A stretch of 64,000 nucleotides of DNA from Stratiolaelaps scimitus. Lineage: Eukaryota > Arthropoda > Arachnida > Mesostigmata > Laelapidae. The notes under the pieces were generated by a model. It searched no databases. It was not told the origin of the DNA and saw nothing but the letters and a program-made list of their open reading frames with translations. Location of the stretch: contig JABWDB010000007.1 of assembly GCA_019614645.1 (NCBI GenBank), positions 10,615,501 to 10,679,500 on the forward strand. The letters are read 5' to 3'. Shown here one piece after another: positions 11,305 through 21,940 of the stretch. The first letter of the stretch is position 1, and each line of letters starts with the position of its first letter. The translations under genes and the position numbers were made by a program.

Positions 11305-11610
11305 AAGGAACGTTCTGGACGGCCACGAGAGGGAGAGCGACGTCAAGGAATTGCTGGATTCCTTGAATGACAATGCGGCCCAGTCGGGAAGTTGATCCTC
11401 AGCTGGAAGTACTCCGGTCGACTGTCATACGTCGTTTACATGCGCTAGGAAAGGTGTAAAGGGAATTCACTTGATGATACCATGAAATCCGCGAAGATGC
11501 CATTGGCACGCGTCTCAATATTCTTGTTGCTATTTAATGTGGATATACGCATTTTCTGAACAAACGATTTGTCGAAATGAACATATATTCTGCATCATAT
11601 ATATTCGACG
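11305..11610 (+). pseudogene. Broken mariner transposase, N-terminal half
   Basis: Across frame changes the segment encodes pieces of a mariner DNA-binding domain in the right order. They are SGRPRE at 11314, a helix segment DSLNDNAAQS, RSTVIRRLHALGKV (11419-11460) and then RLNILVAI-stop-CGYTHFLNKRF (about 11511-11570). The GRPR motif followed by S-T-V-x-R-x-L-H-x-L-G-K-V is the hallmark of the second helix-turn-helix of mariner transposases. At least two frameshifts and several stops show it is dead. It is not the missing half of the element at 367-1013: no matching terminal repeat was found. Confidence 0.6.
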
Positions 11611-12870
11611 TCGGCTGAATTTATCTGCATATGTGTAGCTGTTTTCTTATCAGCCACACAAATACTTGTGAGGTGGCTGCCTTCCATCCCGCTGTACTAT
11701 ATACATCAACGTGCCTACACACACACACAGGCACGCACGCGCAGAAATTGTGTATTATATGAATACTTCGCCTTGCTCGAGTGGGAACTTTCAAGGTGTT
11801 TCGGGAACTATCGTGTTTGTCAATAGGATACAGGAGTGTTTCAACCAGTAGTGATCAATCCGCATTAACTCGCTGTCGTTCGCTTTGGTGCCGGCTGGTC
11901 CGTTGTGCTCTCTTCATCCCCAATGGAAACTACGGGGGCAATTCGCAAGTTAGAGATTGTACCTACAAGTAGCTACTACCACTACTACTTTGGCCCCTGG
12001 TTCATTCGCTCCTGGCCTCTTTGCCCACTCCGCTTTCCCTCTATCTGCTAATCCCCTCTTCAGGCGTTCAGTCCTTTGCCGTGGGTCATCAGAACCAGCA
12101 GCAAATCCTGTGTCAGCAATTCAGGAGTTAATCCTGAATACGAGCAAGCGAATGTGGATGAATACTGAACGACCAATCCACTGAGCTGGCTTGAGAGTCG
12201 ACGGCGGGTGCACTGGCGGCCGGGCGTCATCTGCTCGGTACAGAGGCAGAAATAGTACACAGACCACACCACCACACACTATATATATATATATGGGTGC
12301 ATGTTCGATTCCAGTGGCTGCGTTGATCGCGGCTTGACGCGTTTTCCTCTGGAATCGTTTTGTCGTCCTCTTCAAGATGGGTCGACTGGTTGACTCTAAT
12401 CTGACTGAATGGTCATCCATTATATGTTTCATCCTCACGAAGCATGAGTGCCAGCTGCGTGTAAAGATAATGACTGTTTCCCGGAGTTATTGAGCGTACA
12501 GAACGTAGTCGTTTCTGTGATGTCAACAATGAATGTGGTACAAACTATCGTTAAGGCGATTTTTTCAAATTAAAAAATGCGATATACGGTCTCTCCTTAC
12601 ACGTATTGAGTGAGCCAATATGACCCTATTTAACAACTTACACAACGGCACATCACAGGGAAAACTGTATTGTGTAAGACCGTTTTCAATGACCCGATGA
12701 GACGCAGTAATCAGTTTCATTGCCGAACATCGCTGAAGTGTAAGCATTCTCGATAACACCCACGACACGAATAGGTCTCGAAGGAACGATGAGGTGAATT
12801 TGAAGCCTAAGATATGGCGGATACGTTCACCTATTTCTGCAGTTGTTGTTGTGATGGTATTTTTGGTGTA
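11611..12870. other. Non-coding
   Basis: No recognised gene. A short (AT)n lies at 12280-12294 and short runs of CACA and TACTAC are present. The open frames here overlap one another on both strands and show no motif. Confidence 0.4.
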
Positions 12871-12930
12871 ATGCAAGAAGCACTACCGAGGACGTTAAAT
12901 GTTGTTTCTCAGCCCGGAAACATTAGCTTT
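12871..12930 (+). repeat. Second fragment related to the SINE body
   Basis: CACTACCGAGGACGTTAAAT, then TCTCAGCCCGGAAA, aligns with the shared segment at 11220 and with the SINE at 4950-5165. It is more diverged than the other two copies. Confidence 0.5.
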
Positions 12931-12979
12931 CTATTGTAGGATTCTTCCGTCTGTTCGAGCTTTCGTATCACCTATCTCA

Positions 12980-13086
12980 TTTTACTGAATAATTGCTCTT
13001 AACCTAAAAGGTTAAGAGCTGAAGCCTGTCCGATAGGGGAACAGCTCGGAGGGTCAGCTCGGAAAAAAGTTTTACTGAATAATTGC
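12980..13086 (+). repeat. 17-bp direct repeat enclosing a 10-bp hairpin
   Basis: TTTTACTGAATAATTGC occurs at 12980-12996 and 13070-13086. Starting within the first copy is a perfect hairpin, GCTCTTAACC (12995-13004) paired with GGTTAAGAGC (13010-13019), loop TAAAA. The 73-bp interior also holds two copies of CAGCTCGGA. Long matching flanks around a short hairpin-bearing insert suggest a small insertion or a local duplication. Confidence 0.8.
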
Positions 13087-13431
13087 AACGGTCGTCTTTG
13101 GCTTTTTCTTAAAAGCAACATTAATGATTGATCATTTAGGTGATCACTATATTAATTGTCCCCATCATTTTAACTGTTTCAGCCCCTTTGAATGCCATGC
13201 CATACCGATCGACGGGCATGACACACTGACCCGTCCGTTTTCACCTCGTCGAAACAAAGCCTCTTTCAAGTCGACCTACCTCCAAGCGGAGAACTATCGC
13301 CTGGCGACAACAAAGTATTTTCAATTATTCCACCAGTATTTGGACATCACTTGCTAATAGGGCAATCATCAACAAATACACACCTCTGCTGCCGCAATCT
13401 GTTGCTGTTTGTTGTCTTTTAATTTGCCACG

Positions 13432-14454
13432 ATGCACATGCAAATGGACCCGATTACGGGACAGCCCGGCGAATATCTGGTATTGAGCATACCGCCGGAG
13501 GTCATTCAGGCCGCATTACAGCAACCCGCTGGCCAAATGGGCTTGGCGCAGGCCGGGGCGCCGGGCTTCGCAGCGGGAGCACTACCGTACATCATCAACA
13601 ATCAAGCATATGGCCTTGGCCCGATACCTTACCCCCACCAGCAAATGTATAACGCTCATAATCCAGCACAACAGGCGGCATTACAGCCTTTGTTGATCCA
13701 AGGCCATGTCGCAGCTCCGCCACAACAGGTTATTGGTCAACAGCCGCAACAGGTTCAATTACAAGGACAGCCGGTGTACAATCTTCAACCTATACAGCAA
13801 CCGACTCCTACGGGTCCTCATGTGCCGGCTTTCCAGCCACCGCTGTATGGTCCCCAGAATTTCGGCGCTGCTCAAGCTTTAGCCGCCGCAGCACCACAAC
13901 AGCAGCACCAAGTGCTAGCAGGTGTGCATCCGCACCTGACTCCGCAAGGGCCGGCGTCTCTTAACGCGCTCGGCCAGCCTCAGTACGTTTACAGTCTACA
14001 TCCCATACAGGGCAATGTTCATGGTGGCCAGCCGGGGATGCCTGTTCATGGCGCGTTACAGCCGGCCAACGTCCACCCTATCTGTGCTGTCCAACCCCAG
14101 ATGTCGCCCACAAACCCTTCCCGTTACCAGGCTGTGCTGCAACCCGTAGCCCAAGCCGGACTACAGCCTCTCGGTCAAGCGGTGGTACAACCAGTGGTTC
14201 AGCCTGTACTACAGCCGATGGCGCAATCGCCGCAGTTCTTAGGCCAATTCATAGCAGAGCCGGGTCCAGGATTCGGCGTCCCATTTTTCCAGCCTTGCGC
14301 GCTGCCTCACAACGCTCCGACTGATAAGGGTTTACACGGAGGCGATCCGTCAGCACCAAAACGCAAATTAGCGGGTCCTGCGCGACCCCAGTGTGTTCCG
14401 TGCTCGAGCTGTAAAGAGAACCATCCCCATTTGCTGAAACGGCAGAGCACTTAA
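13432..14454 (+). CDS. Pro/Gln-rich orphan protein, 340 aa, single exon
   Basis: The frame runs from ATG at 13432 (context CCACGATGC) to TAA at 14452-14454 without interruption. In an AT-rich, stop-dense neighbourhood a 1 kb frame with varied synonymous codons is strong evidence of a real gene. The protein is dominated by Gln, Pro, Ala and Val. A tandem-like array of V-L-Q-P-V-A-Q-A units spans about residues 234-270. The C-terminus changes character: a basic KRK at 310-312 is followed by a Cys cluster (Cys321, Cys324, Cys327) and KENHPH. No signal peptide or membrane helix is visible. Composition resembles intrinsically disordered regulatory or structural proteins, but I do not recognise the family and infer no function. 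An untranslated upstream exon is possible. Confidence 0.8.
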   Translation: MHMQMDPITGQPGEYLVLSIPPEVIQAALQQPAGQMGLAQAGAPGFAAGALPYIINNQAYGLGPIPYPHQQMYNAHNPAQQAALQPLLIQGHVAAPPQQVIGQQPQQVQLQGQPVYNLQPIQQPTPTGPHVPAFQPPLYGPQNFGAAQALAAAAPQQQHQVLAGVHPHLTPQGPASLNALGQPQYVYSLHPIQGNVHGGQPGMPVHGALQPANVHPICAVQPQMSPTNPSRYQAVLQPVAQAGLQPLGQAVVQPVVQPVLQPMAQSPQFLGQFIAEPGPGFGVPFFQPCALPHNAPTDKGLHGGDPSAPKRKLAGPARPQCVPCSSCKENHPHLLKRQST

Positions 14455-15019
14455 CCCAAAGGTCACACGACTTAATGAGTGATGTACAATACATAGAACA
14501 AACCGTAACTATTTATAGAAATTGTAAAGAATAACATTACGAAAAATGAACGAACGATTTTCTCGTTTCTCATCCCAATCGTTCCCGGTTGTTCTGACGG
14601 CATATCGAGCATATCAGTACCGTCGTAAAAAATGTCACTAGCGTTTCGTTCGTTTCTATTAGATAAGGGACTAAACGATCCCTTTATTTGAACTAAGACA
14701 ACAGGCCTCGAGACGAGAGGCCTGTTGTGAGCTTCCAGGACGGTACCGATTTACCCATTTACTGCCACCTTCTTGAACAAATCACTGCAATCTTGATATC
14801 GTTACACTACGCCGTCTAGTTTTGCTAGTCCGCTCATGAGATTCATCAAATCGTAACCTCACCCCACAGAACGTGTTTACGACGTGAAGTGCTGTTGTAC
14901 CTTAAATCCTAAAATACGATTTTGTGTCGCCTCTTCATTCCCATTATCCCGTTACAACCTTCGAACTTCTCTGGGTAGCACACTAAAGCACGCAATCCCA
15001 TCGCACCGCCATCCCATTT
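14455..15019. other. 3' flank of the Pro/Gln-rich gene
   Basis: It presumably carries the 3' UTR of the upstream gene. No exact AATAAA was seen close to the stop; AAAGAATAACATT near 14526 is a possible variant. The only structured element is the inverted repeat at 14698-14728. Confidence 0.4.
14698..14728 (+). repeat. 12-bp perfect stem-loop downstream of the Pro/Gln-rich gene
   Basis: ACAACAGGCCTC (14698-14709) pairs exactly with GAGGCCTGTTGT (14717-14728), leaving a 7-nt loop GAGACGA. It lies about 245 bp past the stop codon and could be in the 3' UTR. It does not match the histone 3' stem-loop and is too short for a pre-miRNA. Confidence 0.9.
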
Positions 15020-15229
15020 TCAGATTGTCGCTTCGTCGAACTCTAATTTCGTTACCGTAATTGGAGTCCCGGCCGCTTGATCCAGCCGCGCAGCCTGTTC
15101 CTCTGCCGCCTTGTTCTTCGTGTCGTGTCGGTAGATCTGTTTCCTTACAAGGGTCGTACGTCCTCGCAGTTGTTGGTCGTACTTCCTCGAGAGAAGCATT
15201 TCCTGATTGAATCGCATCCTCCCCTGCAT
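15020..15229 (-). CDS. Unassigned charged ORF, possible exon or pseudogene
   Basis: A minus-strand frame reads KEAVTRLAKMQGRMRFNQEM and continues through a Lys/Arg/Gln-rich helical stretch to ...LEFDEATI and a stop at 15020. It opens a little upstream of the ATG at 15229, back to about 15260. A neighbouring minus-strand frame (up to 15347) reads RRFHDAIPMAARHVAIKYWE, also protein-like, but a frame change separates the two. This looks like a decayed or intron-split gene. No family recognised. Confidence 0.25.
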   Translation of the reverse strand: MQGRMRFNQEMLLSRKYDQQLRGRTTLVRKQIYRHDTKNKAAEEQAARLDQAAGTPITVTKLEFDEATI

Positions 15230-15375
15230 CTTCGCGAGTCGTGTGACCGCCTCTTTCAGGGTGATACCTCGCTTCCTTTTCCCAGTATTTTATCGCAACG
15301 TGACGGGCAGCCATCGGAATCGCGTCGTGGAACCGGCGGAACGACATCCCCGTGAAGTTACCGAGGCATCAACTT

Positions 15376-15765
15376 ATGATCCGGGGGTTAGCTAACCACT
15401 TCGTTGATCTGAACGTACGCTATTTCATAGGGGCGTATGTATTAGGGGCCGCTGCGGCGTTTTTAGGCAAGGCACGACCACTTTCGGCTTATGCCACGCG
15501 TACTCACGGGTACGAGCGAGTTCTACGTGCAAAACATGTTGCTTGCCTGCTCAAACGGCTCTCCAGTACATCGAGAAGTGAAGACTTGGCAGAAAACAAA
15601 GCCTGCCAAGCTCGAATACTCGCACATTGGGCATCTGTCGGCTCTCACATTATATCAAAGTTCGTTGTTCATATTCGCCGGGTGCCGATTGTCCGTGCCA
15701 CTGAAGCTGGCCGTGTGCACGCGACTTCCCTTCATTGGAATTCACGAATCATGGCGACCAGATAA
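15376..15765 (+). pseudogene. Coding-like segment, start weakly COX6C-like
   Basis: The frame from ATG 15376 begins MIRGLANHFVDLNVRYFIGA, followed by an Ala-rich hydrophobic segment (YVLGAAAAFLGK) and then AYATRTHGYERVLRAK. The order R-G-L, single membrane helix, Y-A, charged tail resembles cytochrome c oxidase subunit 6C, an inner-membrane accessory subunit. The tail does not align well without gaps and the frame runs on past the expected length. Other frames to about 16143 are also open and protein-like, and an AATAAA follows at 16144. Together this suggests a frameshifted retrocopy or misassembled gene. The identification is tentative. Confidence 0.22.
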
Positions 15766-18700
15766 ATTTCAATGACCAATCCGTCACCGGGTTCACTTGC
15801 TCCATCTTTGTGACACACTACTGCTCGACTTTACCTCGATCGCGAGGGCCGAGTGAGGAGGGCGATTGGGTGAGCGATCCGTTAACTCCGGCCCTCTTCG
15901 ATCAGGATCTCGTTGAGTCAAGTGGAGTCGGCACTTTTGGCTCAAGTCGAGGGGTCGACCGCAGATGGTTTCACGGCATGTCCTACCCTCATCGCTTGCG
16001 TTCCTTTGTTTTCGGGTTGTCTGCTCTATGCGAACCGATGGCGGTGGCAATACAAACCAAAAGATGGTGGCGGTTCGGATTCACCCTGTTTTGAGATGCG
16101 CATGTCGGGCTCCAACGGCATATTTTTATACAACTGGCTTTAAATAAAGGATATTTTGACATAGGGCTTGCCTATTGCGAAGTGCAAAAAACGACTAGCA
16201 AAACGATTAAGGATGGCTTAGACTAAAAAGGACGCCCGCCGCGAATAAAGATGCAGGTACTGGTGGAGACCATACTAAAACCAGTAACAAATGTGGTAGT
16301 GGCAGAGAACCGAAACCCTATGCAAAATGCTATCATTTGTGAGGAATACAAAACAACAAAAGACGCATGGTAATAGATTAATGCGGATTTAGTTCATTCG
16401 ATCTGTGGATTCCCTTCAAGAAAGGTGTCCTTGTATTGTATGGATTAGGTCAATAACGGGTGAATGAAATATCGGCGTACAGTAAGTGGCAGGTGTTGCA
16501 GCGGGCTCGTACATTACGTGAGTGTCCTGCTGTACGGGCCCTATAGTACTACCGGGTGTAGAAATCTATGGAAGCCAACTTAAGTCGGATAACAGTGGGA
16601 GTGAGCTTAATTCGAAACTAAAAGAGCGACCTTATCCAAAATGTATACAAGAACTACAAACATAGCCTTTACGGGGTGGTCTACGGTCGCAGAATTCTAT
16701 GTGACCTGCCTCACTGTGCTGTCGACTGCCAAAAGGCTACACGAGATGCTGCACTGTTCCCAGCTGGGTACCAGTAAAAGGCAAAGCGCAAACATACTCA
16801 GCAAACAACTAATACTTGTTGATGGGCATCAGTCCCAAAGATGACACCTGCTGTAAAGCCGAGTCAATGCTGAGCTGACACTGATGTCGTATTGGTGGCC
16901 GATCCCCCAGAGGCATAAGCGAAGGATTAAGACACCCTCTTCAAAACGGCTTACCAGCTACGGCCAGGCTTTCACTGTCAGTCAACCAGCGGAGTGGTCA
17001 CCAAAATATCCTATCGTGGATCTTTCGTGAGTCGAGCCACCAGCTCGCCAAAAGTAAGTGACTTCGAAGTCCAGAGCGTAGTCCTGGGTACGTCATGACA
17101 CCTTATCGAAGCCGCTCTAATATTTATACAGGGATGATACATATGTGAATAACTAGAGATGCAATTCTACTTTATTCCAGAAAGAGCCAAACCGAATCTG
17201 TCTTGGGCTGGTGGCCGCTGTGCAGGAATCATCTGCCTTGGCCAACGCCCAACTATGACTCTGCAGAGGATCTATCCCGTCCCGCAGGAACCCTATAAAA
17301 ATGTATGCTTATTTTGACAGCCCTGTTTCATTGGTCACGTAAGGTTTTTCCGTAGAGACTATGGAACTCCTGCCTGAGGAACAGACCTACCCACTAAACC
17401 CGCGCCCCACTTAAAGTACTAGTACAGCTACATATGGTCGTGCAAAACAGCTCGAACCATCACCGAACACACATAATCGAACAATATGAATAGCAATGAT
17501 GTGTTCAGATGCACCCGAAAAGGAGGACGCCCTTGAACCAACCCAACAACAATTCATCAATTCTGTTGTTCTCCAAGGGAGCCTGCCTCTGGTGAGACGT
17601 TCATCCAGTTTAGGGTGAACCAGCAGGCAATTCATAACTTAAAACTCCTCATAGCTCGTATGAAATCTGCTCGAACAGTCGCACGCAACCTACGAATGGT
17701 ACAAGACAACAAGCAGAATGCTCCTTCACCTATTCGTAAAAGTATAGAAACATCCATGCCAGCTAGCGGGCCTTCATATAATATCATAGATCGTTGCCGT
17801 CGCTCTTCAACACGAGCTGAGCTGAGCACGATCACAATGCCGCCGTCAGCGCAGAGAGGCGCGCTGTCGTTTTCGCTGAAGGGTCAGGAGTGGGGTCCTG
17901 CCACTCACTCGCCACACTCCGACTGCTACGTCCGTAGGGTCAGCAGCTGAGTGGAAAGATCAGGGATCGGTACGAGTCAAAGAAAAGAGGGCAGAGGCAC
18001 AGCGGAAGGAAGCTACCCGAACATAGTAAATCCCTTTCGTCGGCCGTTGAAAGCTTTCCAAAAGGCTTTTTCCCTTCGCGCATGGAAGTCGCAGGCCAAG
18101 CAGAACGAGCTCGAGAGCTTCCGGAGCATTGTTTACCGAAGTTTACTCTGTCGTATTCCCAGCTGTTCTTCTTTTTTTAACGAGGCTACGCTATAAACCT
18201 ATCTGCTCGCAAAGGTGGATCTGCGCAACGCTGGCAATTTCGCTTCGACTGCTCAGATTGTGCTGGCGTTCCAGCATATGTCAATAATTATTTCGACATT
18301 TTCGGTTCACTGGTAAGTTAGCTATCGTGTCTCCGTGTCACATACACGTTCTTACTTTATATAGGAATCTCGAATGCAAGCGGCACTTTCACGTTAGCAT
18401 AATTGCTAAATCTCGCATTGAAGTTATTGTACAACCAAATTATTTTATATTTTCTACACAGGGGTTCCCTTCTCAGCTTCGTTTAAGGTAGTACCCCTGA
18501 AATCTGCATCTTTTTTGCCTTTCTTAGAATTCCAATTTTCTCAATTCACCTATAAGTCTGCGCGGCTGGAAAACAGCTGCACGTCATATCATGTCGCGAT
18601 CTAAGCGGTGTAAAAACAATAGGTATTTGTAGTACCACTTTCGTTATTTATCTCTTGCTAAGTGTTTTCCCGGAATACACAATGGGTCTGCAAAGGAAGC

Positions 18701-21157
18701 GTTCCCACATAACGCTTCTTGATCCATCCCAAATACGCCCAGGATTACCTATACAGGGAAGGCTGACGATGTCAGTTGCCCATGCATAGCGATGTTAATG
18801 AACCAAAGCTTATTCAGATGCGCCAAGCAGAACCTGTACTGTGAGCATCGAGACTTGTGCAACACCTTTACCCGTATATGTCTTTATCAGATATGATTTG
18901 GTACGTAATGTAGGCCCCAGAGTAAAACTCACTACAGCATAGCACGACTTTACGAAACTGTACGAATTTCAACTTTCGTTTTTAACTGCTCACAAAACCA
19001 TTGTCTGCCACGCGGATAAGCCTACAATCTACGTAATTGGTGCATTTTTATTCAGTTGGTTCATGCTGGTGTGGGTCTCTATAATAAGTTTCGTGTATCT
19101 TTTGCTGCTCCAGACTTATTGAAGTCTTTCTCTTCGAGGAGATCAGAGAACCGTCACCGGGCTTCACTGCTGAGGTATTCACTTCGATAATTAATACAAA
19201 GCAGGCAGAGATACATCGTCAGGCTCTTAAAGCGGAACCTGATTTATAGGTCGAAGCAGGTGAAAGAAACCTGTGCAATGTGCTGTTCTCGCCGTTCTCA
19301 ACACAATCATGCACGACTTATTCTAACTGTTAAGGTCAGAAATCTCTATCTGTTATATAGTTCACGTAATCATATATGAAGGAGATCCTTAGTAGCTGTG
19401 GGCTGCGATTTACGAACGGTCAGTCGCTGCTGAGTAACCACAAGTTGAGCCAGCGTATCGTCCGTCAGACTGTCTATATAAAATTAAGTCTACAGACTAC
19501 AATAACGTTAAATATAATAAAATAGCATTAAGGTTATTTACTGCCACTACAATAACCTTAATATTTTTTCACTGCCGCAATGTCTTTCATTGCATATTTA
19601 TTAGTTCAACGGAGTGGAACGAAATACCACATAATATTAAGTAAAGCTAGCAATGGACTACACGACCTACCGAACGAATAGCGGTCACCGTGCGGTTTAC
19701 TCTAGAACATAGTTAGTACTATTGGCCTACGAACACAATGGCGTTTATCACTTTCTTTAGTAACGCCTGCGGATAAGGTTCATTTCGTTATATATATAAA
19801 TTGTTTTATAATCATAACAAATCAGGTTTTATTTTAATTAAAAAAAGCTACCTCCACATGCCTTTATTTAAAGTACAGGAGTTTTGAAGAAGAGTCCTCA
19901 CAACGTGGGAGATTTTCAACCTTCGCCTTCTTTTCCGACTCGACACAGACGACACCACCGGTTTCCTGTAGGGTCATTACAACTTCTAGAAAATGTTAAC
20001 GGCCTCTTTCTGAAGAAGCACGTTTTTCGGGGACATTTATTCGGCCGCCGCGAGGCTTCGCCCCCTCCTTAATGTTTACTTCATGAAGTTGCTGTCCCTC
20101 TCTTTCTCTCGTTTTCACCGTCTCCCACTTTCTTGAATCTCCTGCTGCTCGCCCATTCGCTCAACTAATTACTGTATAATTACAGCAGCGCGCGCTGTGC
20201 TGGCGTTCCTTTCTATCTCTCGGCCAGCCAAAAACCATCATCAGCTGCTCGGATCGCCTTCAGAAGATGAAGCGTTGAGCGTACAGCACTGTTGCAGTTG
20301 TTCGTGCCGTCGCGGGTGGCGCCTGTTCGAGTGTACGGCAGAGTACTAGTGTCTAGAAGGGTCTTGCCGGTCCACGAGACCCGGCGGTGGGACGCTACTT
20401 TCCGTACTTTACTGCCGCGGCAACATCATCTCTGCTGTAGCGCGCTACCCTCTGCGTGTCGAATTGCCTGCTACAACCACGAGCACTCGCGCGGTCACAT
20501 TCTCGGCGGCGTGGCCTTTGGGGAATGTACGTGGCTTACGACACAATGCTGGCGGACGCCGGTACCCCTCGACTCCTCCCGGCAGTCGGGCGTCCCGATG
20601 TCCCCCTGATAGAGCAGCGGCGGGCTCCCGTGTGCTGCACAGTACCATTCCGTAAACCCTGATCCCATAAGCAAATTATATACAAGAGTGAACACAAGTG
20701 CTGACGTCGGTATACGGCAAGAGCAAACAGGCCCCCCCCCCTCACGGCCTCAGTTTGCCCTCCGGCGAATTTGCTCATCTACCAAAGTTCGCCTTTGCGG
20801 CAGCAGAGACGAACAGCGATAGCGACGTCGAGACTGGCGGAGGCCGTGGCAACTTCGGCAGCAAGGGGTTGTTGCCTCTTCGTTTCGACGTCTCTGAGAC
20901 ATAGGCAGTCAGCCAGAGAGACAGATAGATAGAGGAGCTGAGGGACACGGAGACTTTCGTCTTGCCCTCGCCGCTGCAAGTGGTTGGCAATAAACTTTGA
21001 GGTCAAGGCTGTGTGCAAGGTGTCGTCGGCGGCGACTGGGCGCTCGTAACGTAGTTTCTTTCTTCTATAAAACAGTTACACGTTCACCTGGACTTCAGTC
21101 TTCTGTTTACATGCTTAGTTATGTATTGTGTAAATTGAATTCCATGTCTGTGGTTTC

Positions 21158-21178
21158 ATATATACATATATATATATG
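21158..21178. repeat. (TA)n microsatellite
   Basis: Alternating TA with one ACA interruption. Confidence 0.9.
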
Positions 21179-21904
21179 TTGGAGTCCGATCGACGTAAAT
21201 ATATACACAGTGTTTACAGAAAGTCGATTTACAGAAGGTGTTTAAAATTTTTTTGACAACACGTTTTCTGGACACAATTGTCACCTGGTTGTAATTATAT
21301 TGTATGTGTAAATCGTTCGTCGAATTCCAAATCAGGCTTTCAAATGATGATTGAATTTCACACTGCCCCCCCATATGAACATCCAATCGGAAATGCAACA
21401 TATTTATCTAATATAATATTTGTGCCGATTTAAAGGTTCGAGTTACCCCATAGTGACCCACGCTAAAATTTGCAGTTCGACATGTTCGGGCAAGCATTAA
21501 TTCACGATACGTTGACTTCGAGCGTCTTGCAAACACGACGATGTTCCTATATCTAGCTGTGTTTGGCAGGCCAAACAAGACACTCTGGGAGTGTCCTCGC
21601 GACAAATCGAACAACACTGCTGGGAATTCTCGCGTTAAACCGAAATAAACGAGTCCCTTCAGAGGACTGACAACGACGAACTGTTGGAACGAAAATGTGC
21701 ATGCGCCTACGTGAACAGCCGCTTCTGTGTCATCTCGAGCTACGCGTGAGTGGTAAATGCTAACCATGATGAGAAATGCAACCTTAAACTGGGCTGGATT
21801 TTAGCCTCTCGCATGTGGGAGATCGGTTGGTCGGTCGACCTGTACTTGAATGTGCTTTTTCCAAGGCAGGTTTTTCGAAATTTTCCAGAATCCTCTCGAA
21901 ATGG

Positions 21905-21940
21905 AATAATATATATATATATATATGTATAATATATATT
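21905..21940. repeat. (TA)n microsatellite, interrupted
   Basis: Alternating TA interrupted by GTATAA. Confidence 0.9.

Noticed and set aside
15491..15775. Kelch-repeat-like fragment (SALTLYQSSLFIFAG)
   Set aside because: One short resemblance only; no second repeat and no Gly-Gly pair at the expected spot.
16260..16380. Possible Copia-type Gag fragment (KTTKDAW)
   Set aside because: A single short motif with a stop right after it; no protease, integrase or reverse transcriptase motifs nearby.
20292..20904. GC-rich overlapping ORFs near 20.3-20.9 kb
   Set aside because: Open on both strands because of base composition; no motif, signal peptide or splice support. More likely promoter or UTR sequence.
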